This document shows, in pieces, positions 31,693-41,504 of a DNA stretch of 64,000 nucleotides. Location of the stretch: assembly GCA_023630585.1 (NCBI GenBank), contig CM042545.1, positions 802,415 through 866,414 on the forward strand. The letters run 5' to 3'. The translations under genes and the position numbers were made by a program. This DNA is from Cranoglanis bouderius (lineage: Eukaryota; Chordata; Actinopteri; Siluriformes; Cranoglanididae). Every line of letters begins with the position of its first letter. The stretch's first letter is position 1. Under the pieces are notes generated by a model. It was not told the origin of the DNA, ran no database searches, and saw nothing but the letters and a program-made list of their open reading frames with translations.

Positions 31693-33046
31693 CAGTTGCA
31701 ATCAATATGATTCAACCCTGCAAAGCAGGTTTGTCAAAATTTACAGACTTTCAGCTGTTTGCAATAAAAACAACGGTGCTCTTAGTAGAGCACCCTTTTG
31801 CTGTTATGACCTGCTGCAAACGAGATGCATAGCCAGACAACAGCTTCTGGCAATGTTCCTGAGGAATCTTAGCCCATTCCTCATGAGCAATGGCCTCCAG
31901 TTCAGTAATATTCTTGGGTTTGCGTGCTGCAACCACCTTCTTCAAATCCAACCAGAGAATTTCTATGGGGTTCAAGTCAGGTGACTGATGGCCACTGTAG
32001 AATCTTCCAGGACTTCTTCTGTAACCAAGCCTTGGTGGAATTTGAGGTATGCTTGGGATCATTGTCCTGTTGGAAAGTCCAATGATGCCCAAGCTTCAGC
32101 TTCCTCACAGACAGCATGACGTTTTCTCCTAGGATTTCCTGATACTTCAATGAATCCATCTTGCCTTCTACACGCTGCAGGTTTCCAATGCCAGAGGATG
32201 AAAAGCAGCCCCAGAGCATCACCAAGCCACCACAATGCTTGACTGGGGACAGAGTGTTCTTTTCAGCATATGCTTCATTCTTCTTCATCCAGACATACCG
32301 CTGATCCATTGTGCCGAAAAGTTCCACAGAACAGAATCCAAAAACTTTATTTATATAATTTTGAGCATATTGGAGCCGACTTTTCTTGTGCTTTTGGGTC
32401 AGTAGTGGTGTACGTCTTGGATTTCTGGCATGGAAACCTTCGCACCTCACGTACGCACCTTACTGTGTTCACTGAAACCTCAGTGCCTGTTGCCACCAAG
32501 TCTTGCTGCAGGTCTTTTGCGATCACTTGAGGGTTTTTCACAACCTGCCTACTCAAAATCTGGTTGCAGGAACATTCAGTGCCTTTGCTATCTTTTTGTA
32601 TCCTGTTCTTTGTTTGTAAAGGGCGATGATCTCCTCCCTTAACTTTTTGGACCATTCTTTTGACCTAGCCATATTTCTAACATGCAGTCAAATGTGACAC
32701 TCAACAAACCCCTAGTCAGTTCAGGTATTTCGTGTGTTCCAGCTCAAGCACACCTAATGCTAATGAAGCCCTTGATTAGTTGCATCAGGTGCGCTTGAGA
32801 CAACTCCTGTTTTGCACATTTGTGCTGTTGTGAGGGATTCTATTCAGGGAGTTGAATAATTGAGAGACTGGAGAAGTCATAAGTTGCATTTTCAGTTGAA
32901 TTTGGGGAAACCACTTGAAGCATTCGTTGTGTTGAACTATTTCAATTGCTTTTGTTTGATTTGTTCATTGCAAACAGCTGAAAGTCTGTAAATTTTGACA
33001 ATAAACCTGATTTGCAATCGGGGCTGAATAATTTTGATTGCAACTA
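31693..33046 (-). mobile_element. Tc1-like transposon, family F copy 1
   Basis: Left end CAGTTGCAATCAATATGATT after TA; right end ...TTTTGATTGCAACTA. Long inverted repeats include ACAGACTTTCAGCTGTTTGC and a TTTGTTTGATTTGTTCATTG block. Both flanks contain ATATTTAGCAACATGA. Transposase is on the minus strand. Confidence 0.9.
31785..32672 (-). pseudogene. Tc1-like transposase, family F copy 1
   Basis: ATG at 32670-32672 (MARSKEWSKK context), then HTH remnants (VVKNPQVIAKDLQQDLVATG). Next comes SRLQYAQNYINKVFGF, with the first catalytic WSDET replaced by a deletion. Then LVMLWGCFSSSGIGNLQRVE, HWTFQQDNDPKHTSNSTKAW (second Asp), PDLNPIEILWLDLKKVVAAR (Glu) and YASRLQQVITAKGCSTKS at the C-terminus. 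Part of the N-terminal HTH and the first Asp region are deleted; several frameshifts. The normal length is about 340 residues. Confidence 0.82.
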
Positions 33047-33300
33047 TATATTTAGCAACATGAGCTGAAGTTAAGAAACAAGATTTGTTTCTTAAAAAAA
33101 AAAAAAAAAAAACCCAACAAAAGTAACAAAAGTCTTGTTACTCAGACTTTTGAATAGTTATTCCATGAATGGTTCATCCATAAAACAAAAGCAAATTTGA
33201 TGGTGAGGCTGTGAGGGTGTTTCTCAGCCAGTGTGAGGTTTTCTATCCAAACTTGGTTAATAAAAAATAAAAAACTCCTCACAGCTCACATACACAGCTG

Positions 33301-35347
33301 ACAAGACACAGGACAGATGGGCAGATGGGCAGATGTCTTGAGAAATGGGAACGCTCTCCACCAGTCTGGTCTACATGTGGTATCAAGAGTGCCTGCCGAA
33401 AGCATACAAAATGACTATAAAAAGTCTGCTTTTGCATAACTGGCTGCTCTTTGGACTCTTGCGAGGAGAGTTCAGGCTACATAATCACAATGCCAACAGA
33501 ACAGAGCAGATTGGCCATTCAACAATATTAGACATTGGGCATCTAGGACCGAATCAAGGCTCCAACCGTCTCTCCAAAGCCCCACAGACCATGTCGAGGC
33601 CACAAGTACCACAGAACCATGCACCAGGGACTAGAGCAAAAGCCCATTGTCCTTGATCCACCCCATGGGTCAGGCCATAAGTGAAGTAAAGCCAGGGAGT
33701 CCCAAACACTAGTGAGAGCAGCAGTGGGGCAATGACAACAGTGTTTCATTGAACAAGTCAAGGCCAAGAGTGAAAACTACGTAGTTCACTTGCTGGATTT
33801 TTGTAGTGTTGGCAGAATGAGTGGAAAAGTAGAATGACACAAAGTAGGCTGCATGGCCAGTCATGGGTCAGATCGTCCAATCCCAGGGGACTGTTTAGCT
33901 TTTCTAGTGAAAACCAAACTCAACAAAGAGGCCCATCTGTGCGTGGCCAAAGTTTCCCAGATTTGTAGATCAGTGCAAATCCTCCGACAAGTTTCTCATG
34001 GTTGTACAGCATGAACTTCTGTGCAATGTTTAACCAATTCAGTGCTTTCAGATTTACAATAGCACAGAAACTGCCGTCTTTTATCTGAACAAAAAATAAA
34101 TCGAGTAGAACCCCTTGCTCTGAATGGCACGGTCTAGGGCTGTTTTGCTTAATATTAGGGTCTTGATTTGATAAGTCAATGTAGGTAAAAAGTGCCTTTG
34201 TCAAACTCATTTGTTTACTTCGACTCTGTTTCTGGCTGCAGTACCTTTTAACTCGGGTGTACTCCCTGTGTTATCTAAATTTCTGCACACTCTTTGGGGT
34301 GCTTTCTTGGTGGTTAAACAAATTTGTCATGTTTCCTTGATGTGTCAATCCTGTCTTTCATTATTTTGCAAAAAATCATTTGTATAAACCATTAGTGTGT
34401 AAAATCCAGCAGTTCCATACAACCTAGTTTGAATTTTGAATGTTGAAGGATTATTTGACATTGGTCTGTGAGCCAAGGGCAGTGGGTGAGCGGTTTGAGT
34501 CGGCATCACATGAACAGCTTGGTGGGGATGTGATTACTGACCTGGGACATACTCTGGCCCTGTTAGTGCCGATACTTCAAGTTGGTGTGACGGAAGCAGA
34601 GGAACCCCTGGCTAAGCTACTAGCTAAAAACTATCCAAGCTAAAACACTGCAGTGTGTGCATGTGACGCACACAGTAATTAATCCTGAACATAAGGGAAT
34701 GTGAGGTCTAAATCTAAATATTATTAAAAAGTTTGTGTTCTACATTATTAAATAAAACAACTAAAACTAAATCTAAGTTACAGCTGATCTTATCAGGGGA
34801 GAGCTGCAACTCTCATAACACTGGGCTATGAGCATCTGGGGCATCTAGATTTCCTATATCTATGTTTGTAGATCTATCAGCTCTCCTTTTTTAATCATCA
34901 CAGTGATTAAAAAGTTCATTATAAATTTGGGTATTGTGTTCACTGGACATCCTCTATTTAAATGTGAGATGATGGCACATTATACTAGCAGCCAAGATAT
35001 ATGCCAACTTGCACTGCGTAATTGCACTGAATTTTGCCATTTTTTCCACCCTGTATGTCACCGTCACATGGTATAGTAGCACAGTTTTGGCCTAAAATAA
35101 GTCCAGAGCTTCAGTCTTAGACTTTGGAATAGTTGTCAAAGGTGTAAGACATCCACAGAGGTCACTGAGCTGTAACCTCTGTGGACCACAAATTTCTAAT
35201 ATTACCTTCAAGTATTTGAAGTGGCAAGTTATGAACATTAAACCTTCATTCACAGATTTATTGTAATGTCATGACCGATTGTTGTTTTCATTTACAAGTA
35301 CTTGTGCCCTTACATATTAGCACAAAATTAGATCATGTTCCACTTAC
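33301..35347. other. itgb1 intron; no firm feature
   Basis: A minus-strand frame at 33920-34210 contains FVQIKDGSFCAIVNLKALN. This resembles the KKDGSFRPVLNLKALN-type fingers motif of DIRS-like reverse transcriptases, but there is no second RT motif, so it is noted only as a possible retroelement scrap. The rest shows nothing recognisable. Confidence 0.35.
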
Positions 35348-35577
35348 CCAGCTTCTCGACCACATAGACCTCAACACTGTCATTCTTGGTGGCATAAGTG
35401 AAGAAGAACCAGCAGTCATTGGCATCACGTTCTTTGCAGTGACTGAGATAGGGCTGGCTGTTTGGCTGAGGAAGATCCTCCTTTTCCTTCACCATTGTTA
35501 GCTTAAAGTAGTTGCATTTCTCTTCACATTCATTTTTCATCTCTCCAGTGTTAAATGCACGGCACTGAACACAGGGT
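35348..35577 (-). CDS. itgb1: itgb1 exon: beta-tail domain
   Basis: 230 bp, phase 2 in, 1 out. Acceptor CTCTGTACAG, donor GTAAGT. Encodes PCVQCRAFNTGEMKNECEEK, KLTMVKEKEDLPQPNSQPY, HCKERDANDCWFFFTYATKN and DSVEVYVVEKL plus one base of Glu. This is the membrane-proximal beta-tail domain. The human equivalent ends VVENPE, so only the two residues before the junction differ. Confidence 0.95.
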
Positions 35578-35709
35578 CTGTACAGAGCACAGGGTGAAAT
35601 GGTAACTTTGCCTATGTGAGATGATGAATGTTGAAAATATGCAACATTCACTCGACGGTTTTTAGGGGACTCTATACAAATGAAAAATATAGTTGTATTC
35701 TACACTCAC

Positions 35710-35932
35710 TTGTGTTCGGTGCAGACTCCAGGACAAGTGGGGCAAATCTCACAGGTGGGACCCTGGAACTTTGGGTCGGTGCATTTACACGCTCCACAGT
35801 CGCAGGTGCCGCGGCCATTACAGATCTGCCCATTACTGGCCACACACGGCTGCTTGTCCAGAGGACAGTCACATGCACTGCCGGTGTAATTTGCATCACA
35901 CACACACACTCTACATACACACTGACCATGAC
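35710..35932 (-). CDS. itgb1: itgb1 exon: I-EGF3 and I-EGF4
   Basis: 223 bp, phase 1 in, 2 out. Acceptor CTCTAACAG, donor GTGAGT. Encodes HGQCVCRVCVCDANYTGSAC, DCPLDKQPCVASNGQICNGR, GTCDCGACKCTDPKFQGPTC and EICPTCPGVCTEH plus two bases of Lys. The run GT-repeat near the 5' end of the exon (CVCRVCVCD) is genuine coding sequence and preserves the cysteine register. Confidence 0.96.
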
Positions 35933-37429
35933 CTGTTAGAGAAAGAAATTAAAATATTAATTAGGAGTACTGATGAATCAAAACTGGAAAAAAAATATTT
36001 CAAAGCATTGCATAAGTGAAAAATGATCAATAAATTATATGGCCCAATTTCATTCATCAGGGTCATTTTCTGGTCAGGGCCAGAAAAAAAAAATTATCCG
36101 GGGGGGGGGGGGAGGAGCATGAGGGAGGGGAGAATAATTCATCCCAGAGAGGATACCATTCCATCACAGGACACCATGCACACACACTCACAGCTAGGGG
36201 CAACCTAATGTAGGCGATCCACTAATTGTATATTTTTGGGAGGTGGGAGGAAACCGGAGAACTTGGAAGAAAAGCAACTGTAAGCAATACAAAGACTGAA
36301 ATGTCGCTAAATCTGTGTCCATCTTCATCCTCTGCACCAGTAATAAAAAAATAAATTATCTAAAAAAAAAACAAAAAAAAAACAAAAAAAAAAAAGAAAC
36401 AAAACGAAACAAAACAAAAAAATCAATGCTTATTTTTCTCCTGCTGCAGTAAACCTCTATGTACTTTATTGGCCATCACCTCAGAGCTGGCTTTCAATCA
36501 GAAAATTCATGATCCCAAATCCTGTTTCTCACAAAAGCAGCTTTAAAAAAAACAAACAAAAATTACTTGATACTTGTATCATTTATAACTTCTATCCAGG
36601 GGTATGCAAACAAAAAGAAACAAATGTGTTCAGAAAAAGGAAAAAAAAAAGAACAAAAAGAAAAAAAAGAGCAAAAAAAGAAACCGATGTAGCAGTAAAA
36701 TCAAAATGAGGAAAAATAAACAAAACCCATACTCATTTTTCATTGAACCAAACTTATAAGAACTAATTTATTTAATTTGACTAAGTAGTTATTAATTTAA
36801 AATGTTGTCCATACTAATTAATTTGAAGAACTATGCACGTATTTATTAATCAAAGAACTAGCTTTTCAAAGCAGAAACTTGACTTGAATCATCTTAAGGA
36901 ACACTTCCATCTCTATATAATTAAGTTAACCTTTATTTGGCAGTTTAATTTCAAAGGTCCAGTACATCGGTGCTTTGAACTGTTGATAGCACCATGAAGC
37001 ACTCTAATATCACTCACACAAGCCTGTAATTGCTCTGAATAAATGATCTTCATTCATAAAGCATCTCTCAAATTTTGCAATCAAATATGAGATACAGTGT
37101 GACACGCTATCAAAATACTCAACAAGAAATTTTACTTTTTCCTCCCTCATGTGCAAATTTGTGAAATCTTCAAAACAGAGCTCTTACACACACACACACA
37201 GTACAGATGACAGCAGACAGTTTTTGTTTTGTTTGCTTAAATACACTAATAAAGAGATTCATATCAAGAAATTTAGCCAGCAGAACAAAACTGAATGAAT
37301 AAACCAGCATTATTTCCTGCAAAATGGGCCTCATTCGTCAATCTTTGAGTAAAGTTGTGTGTAATTACGGAAACATGTTCATATCCCACTCATGCTCTGG
37401 ATTGTGTGAAAATTTATGCATAAGCAAAC
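35933..37429. other. itgb1 intron with simple repeats and a dispersed repeat fragment
   Basis: A 14-base G run lies at about 36099. About 36140-36285 has TCCATCACAGGACACCATGC, ACACACACTCACAGCT and GGGAGGTGGGAGGAAACCGG, landmarks of a common fish interspersed repeat. An (AAAC)n/(A)n tract lies at 36361-36422. Poly-A/G runs at 36637-36680 are simple sequence. Confidence 0.5.
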
Positions 37430-38937
37430 TAATAAAGACTAATGTATCCCCTATATGCTGATGATATGCTGTTGTACCCTTCAGATCCAATTTTAGGTAT
37501 TCCTCGGGTAGTTTGGAACTGTTTCAGGCTACAAACTGAATTTTTTCGTATACGTTTTCCCATAAACAATAAGGCCCTTCAGATTACAGATACTGATCTA
37601 CCATTCCAGGTGTCCATATAGGGTTTCAAATATTTAGGGATCAACATCACCTAAGCTTTTATAAAGAAAACTTTGTAACTTTGGTTGATAAGTTAAAACT
37701 AGATCTTAGAAAAGGGAATTTGCTTTTTCCTTTCTCTCGCAGGTAGAATAAACTGTACTAATGAACATTTTGCCAAGGTTCCAGTTCCTGTTTTAGTCCT
37801 TTTTTCAGAATATATACAGACTGATATAATTTATCAGGGGTGGAAAAACACCTAGGATACAGAAGGACAGAGAACTCAAGGTGGACTAGCGCTTCCCAAC
37901 TTTATTACTATCGGGCTGCAAATATTTCAAAAATACTTGATTGGCTTCAGAATCCAAAGGATGTTTGGTGTATTTGAGGCATATTCTTGTACATCATCCA
38001 TCCAAGCCCTTGCTTTATCCAAACTGCCCCTATCTATTTCACTGTATACTCAATGTCTAGTTGTAGCAAACACCCTCAATATTTGGTTTCAGTTTAGACA
38101 ATGTTTTGGTTTCTTAGACCTCTCCATAAGTGGCCCTATATGCAAGAAACTACTCATTCCAGCTCAGTCAGCCTTTATTCAGTGGAGCCAACTAGGTCTA
38201 AATTCAAATTTAGTGACCTATTCATTTGATGAGTCTTTTGCTCCATTTTCTACTCTCACTTCAAAATAAACCCTTGCAAGGTCACACTTATTTAGATATT
38301 TTCAGGTTCATTATTTAATCCAGACTCAGTGTCCCACCTATACCTCCAACCCTCACAGTTCATGATTGGATGCCATTTTAAATATTCCCTTACACTCAAA
38401 GGGAGTAATTGCTAATGCACATAACATTTTAATGTCAATAAAAAATATTAAACTGGACCAAATCCAAGCAGACTGGATAAAGGAAATCTCGAGTGGACAT
38501 ATCAAAGGAAACCTGGAATAGTGCACTAGCTAGGGTAAATGGAATAACCTTTTGTACTCAGAAAGGTATAATTTAGTTTAAGGTTCTTCACAGACTACTA
38601 CAGCAAGGAAAGGCTTTCCAAGATATATTCTCATGTAGATGGCACGTGACTGATGTCGCTCTGCAAAAGCAGACTTGGTTCATATCTTTGGGCTTGCCCT
38701 AGACTATCTGATTTGTGGACAGCTATCTTCAGAATTTTGTCTGAAGCATTTAGTAAGGAAATCAGTGCTTGTTTTGAAATGGCTGTTTTTGACGGTGTTG
38801 TCATGTCCAAAAAGTATCAGGACGCTTATGCTTTTGCCGGTCTCTTGGCCCAGAAAAGAATACTACTTGATTGGAAATCATGCAAACCACCATCAGTTTC
38901 ACTGATGGAAAAAGACCAGGTGATAACTTTTTTCTAA
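37430..38937 (+). pseudogene. L1-type LINE ORF2 fragment (RT palm to C-terminus)
   Basis: Starts at the palm with LMYPLYADDMLLYPSDP (YADD at 37454-37465, intact), then FRIRFPINNKALQITDTDLP and GFKYLGINIT, a signature of L1-clade elements. Later pieces include the frame at 37937-38269 (ALSKLPLSISLYTQCLV; VANTLNIWFQFRQCFGF; GPICKKLLIPAQSAF) and the C-terminus at 38653-38937 (LWTAIFRILSEAFSKEIS; YAFAGLLAQKRILLDWKSCK). Stops and frameshifts are frequent. The 5' RT, endonuclease and 3' tail are missing. It differs in clade from the CR1/L2-like copies. Confidence 0.8.
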
Positions 38938-39440
38938 TCTTCAACTGTCCAGTTTCGGTGAGCCTGTGCCTATGATAGCCTCAGATTCTTGTTCTCGGCT
39001 GGCAGGAGATTTAACCCAATGTGGTCTACTGCTCTTGTAGCCCATCCACATTATGGTTCAATGTTTTGTGCATGATGAGATGCTTTTCTGCTCACCACAG
39101 TTGTAAAGAGTACTTATTTGAGTTACTATAATCTTCCTGGCATCTCGAACCAATCTGGCTCACTCACAGAACTGTCACTCACTCACTGTTGTTTTTTCCC
39201 CCATTCTCTGTAAACTCTAGAGACTGTTGTGTGTAAAAATCCCAAGAGATCAGCAATTTCTGAAATACTAAAACCAGCCCTTCTGGTGCCAACATCAATG
39301 CCATGATCAAAGCCACTGAGATCACATCACCCCTCCCCCCCCTTTTGATGCTTGATATAAACATTAACTTAAGCTCTTGACCTGTATCTGCATGGTTTTT
39401 TGCATTGCGCTGCTGCCACATGATTGTATAGCTGCATATT
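38938..39440 (-). mobile_element. Tc1-like fragment, family H
   Basis: On the minus strand it carries family H blocks in element order: TACAGGTCAAGAGCTTAAGT (near 39390), the region encoding AGLVLVFQKLLISWDF, and, near 38940-39030, TGGACAGTTGAAGATTAG and the GAGGCTATCATAGGCACAGG block. Both termini and the catalytic region are lost. It follows the L1 fragment directly. Confidence 0.72.
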
Positions 39441-39666
39441 CATGGAATCCACACCCTTAGCTATGGCTCTGCAGTGATGGCAATGGGTAAACTAAACTGA
39501 ACCCACCAATAACTGGTGTACTGCTCTTTGAGCTCACCACAAGGTGAAATATCACTGCCTGTGTGAACTGATTAAATTACATATTAAAGAGCAAAGACAA
39601 TTTCATTAATATGGCTGAAACAATACAAATGTTGAAATACATGATAGAATTAGCATGCAACCTCAC

Positions 39667-39905
39667 CTCCACAAAGTTTGTTGTTGGATCGGTCGCAGTT
39701 GAAGTTGTCACATTCACAGTACTTCCCTTCATACCGTTCCTCTGGGTTGTCTCGCTTCTTGCATTCACATGTTCCACAGATACAGTCGCCATTGTTGCTA
39801 CAGATATCTGTGCCGTTGTCCATGCGGCAGTTTGCATCCAAATCTTCTGCCCTGACATCATCTTTGCTACATTCACAAACCCTTCCAATACGTCCCTCAT
39901 TGCAT
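39667..39905 (-). CDS. itgb1: itgb1 exon: I-EGF1 to I-EGF2
   Basis: 239 bp, phase 2 in, 1 out. Acceptor CCTTGTCAG, donor GTGAGG. Begins RCNEGRIGRVCECSKDDVRA, then CSNNGDCICGTCECKKRD, YEGKYCECDNFNCDRSNNKL and CGG. The regular C-x-C-G-x-C pattern is the eight-cysteine I-EGF fold of the lower leg. Continues directly into the next exon through a split Gly codon. Confidence 0.96.
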
Positions 39906-39960
39906 CTGACAAGGCACAAGGAAGCGTCTTAAGTGTTACTGTACAACAGAGCTATTTAAC

Positions 39961-40814
39961 TATGGAATTAAATTTGTGCCAAAAGTATTGAAGATAACTT
40001 TAAGAAACAAACAAAAATATACAATGAGAAAAATGAAAAACACTCAAACGGAAAACACCGAATTCAGTTGCAAAAATTTAACATGGTCTTCAAATAAACC
40101 GCATTCGTCGTTACCAGTTTTCCAAGCTTCCTTTTTGCTAATCATGGTTTACGAATGCGCAGCCAAAGTTTTCATTTACATTTCATTTACGTTATTGTTT
40201 ACACTCCACAAGTTTATGTTTGGCATTCTGGCACAAACCTCTTGTGTGGGCGGGCTCAACAGCGATTTACTTTCATTGGCTAGTGAGATTTGGATCAACA
40301 GTTCGAGTGTCCAGCTGAGGAGGAGGAGGATGATGCCGCTCCTGAGAGCTCATCTAAAAAAAAAAAATTGTTGTATGGGACTACCCAAACCTCAACTATT
40401 AATTGCAAACAAATATACTGACTAAGTAAGTAATTTCCACTACAAAGTACAAACACTATAACTAATAAGTCTCTACTTCCAGGTCAGGGATCTGTCAATC
40501 CAAATCTCACTAGCCAATGAGAGTAAATCACTGTTAAGCCCGCCCACACAAGAGGATTTTGCCAGAATGGCAAATGTAAACTTGTGGAGCGCAAACAAAA
40601 ACTTTGAAATCGTAGATGAAAACTATGGCAGCGCATTCATAAACCATGAATAGTGAAAAGGAAGCTTAGAAAACTTTTAACAAAGAATGCTCTTTATTTG
40701 AAGAACAATTTTTTGCATGAGTTCACTGTTTTCAGTTTCAGAGTGTTTTTCTTCTTTCTCATTGTATATTTTTCTTGAAAAATTAAATACTTTTGGCACA
40801 AATTTAATTCCATA
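39961..40814. mobile_element. Foldback/MITE with ~320-bp inverted arms and TA ends
   Basis: TATGGAATTAAATTTGTGCC at the left is matched exactly by its reverse complement ending at 40814. Homology continues (GCCAAAAGTATT; ATACAATGAGAAA; CATTGGCTAGTGAGATTTGG) to about 40296 on the left and 40498 on the right, leaving a ~200-bp loop. Flanking TA on both sides suggests insertion at TA. No transposase. It lies about 55 bp from the I-EGF exon at 39667-39905. Confidence 0.85.
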
Positions 40815-41039
40815 CAAAGAGACACAAACTCCAATGGAGTTAGAATTCTGCCATTAGAAATTAATAACATTCAGAATATTAACATTCTGGGGGTAGGGGA
40901 TATCAAAAACATTTCTTTTAATATAGAGGATGTCGTGTCTTTTCTGTTTTCTTGCTAGCATGGAAATAATGACTGACGACTTGATTTAAAAAACAAACTG
41001 TACACTTAAGCACTTTCTTTGCAGCATACCACAGATATT

Positions 41040-41277
41040 CCTTTATTTCTGCAGCGCAGACTGACTAATTTTCTTCCGTCTTTCGGATGAGACGTTAAAC
41101 CGAGGTCCTGACTCTCTGTGGTCATTAATCTATTAATTCTGGCGCACTATGGCTGCCGTCGCATCATCCAGGTGGATGCTACACACTGGTGGTGTTTGAG
41201 GATATTTCCCCCCCATTACTATGTAAAGCGCTTTGAGTGTCTAGAAAAGCGCTATATAAATGTAACAAATTAACGAA
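41040..41277 (+). mobile_element. SINE-like retroposon
   Basis: Contains GGATGAGACGTTAAACCGAG, GGCGCACTATGGCTGCCGTC, GCATCATCCAGGTGGATGCT and the 3' tail GTAAAGCGCTTTGAGTGTCT followed by AAAGCGCTATATAAATGTAA. I recognise this as a widespread fish SINE/LINE-tail repeat. The 5' promoter head is truncated, and a middle section appears deleted between TTAAT and TTCTGGCG. Confidence 0.7.
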
Positions 41278-41504
41278 TTAATTTAATTATTAATTTGCAG
41301 CGCCACTAACTCATTACATTTTTTAACTGTCTCTCAGAACTAAGCATTATGGGAAATGTAGTCTTACTTAGTTACTTAGTCACTTAGTTAAGAATTGTAG
41401 TCTTAAAGTTGAACAGCATATCAGGGGATATTTAAATTACATTTCTATCATTATTATTCAACACTTTTCAGTAACCATATTATATTCATTAATTCACAAC
41501 ATCC
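41278..41504 (-). repeat. Probable BEL/Pao LTR fragment
   Basis: The minus strand has a polypurine run (CTGGGGGGAGGA at 41506-41517) immediately followed by TGTTGTGAATTAATG. This is the arrangement of a polypurine tract and 3' LTR start. It follows the pol stop codon at about 41534. The far LTR end and the partner LTR were not identified. Confidence 0.5.

Larger units (their letters stand above)
30260..33300. repeat. Degenerate tandem repeat, period about 340-390 bp, split by a Tc1
   Basis: A unit with GTCCATAACGCAAACAAATT, a CCAAACAGGA-GTGA-GGC block, ATCTCAGCAA and GACCAAACTTTGTAGAT recurs near 30461, 30849, 31189, 31557 and 33172. Units are diverged and in direct orientation. A second block (GAGCTGAAGTTAAGAAACAA) occurs at about 30380 and 33065. 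Tc1 F copy 1 (31693-33046) sits inside the array. It lies in the itgb1 intron between the beta-tail and transmembrane exons. Confidence 0.75.

Noticed and set aside
33345..33656. 103-codon frame in the intron before the beta-tail exon
   Set aside because: No recognisable family, no splice sites, opposite strand to itgb1; likely chance.
35680..36019. Plus-strand frames of 69-108 codons across 35680-36019
   Set aside because: They are antisense shadows of the itgb1 I-EGF exon at 35710-35932, kept open by its composition.
39611..39991. 126-codon plus-strand frame with hydrophobic stretches
   Set aside because: Antisense to the itgb1 exon at 39667-39905; cysteine codons read as hydrophobic residues in reverse.
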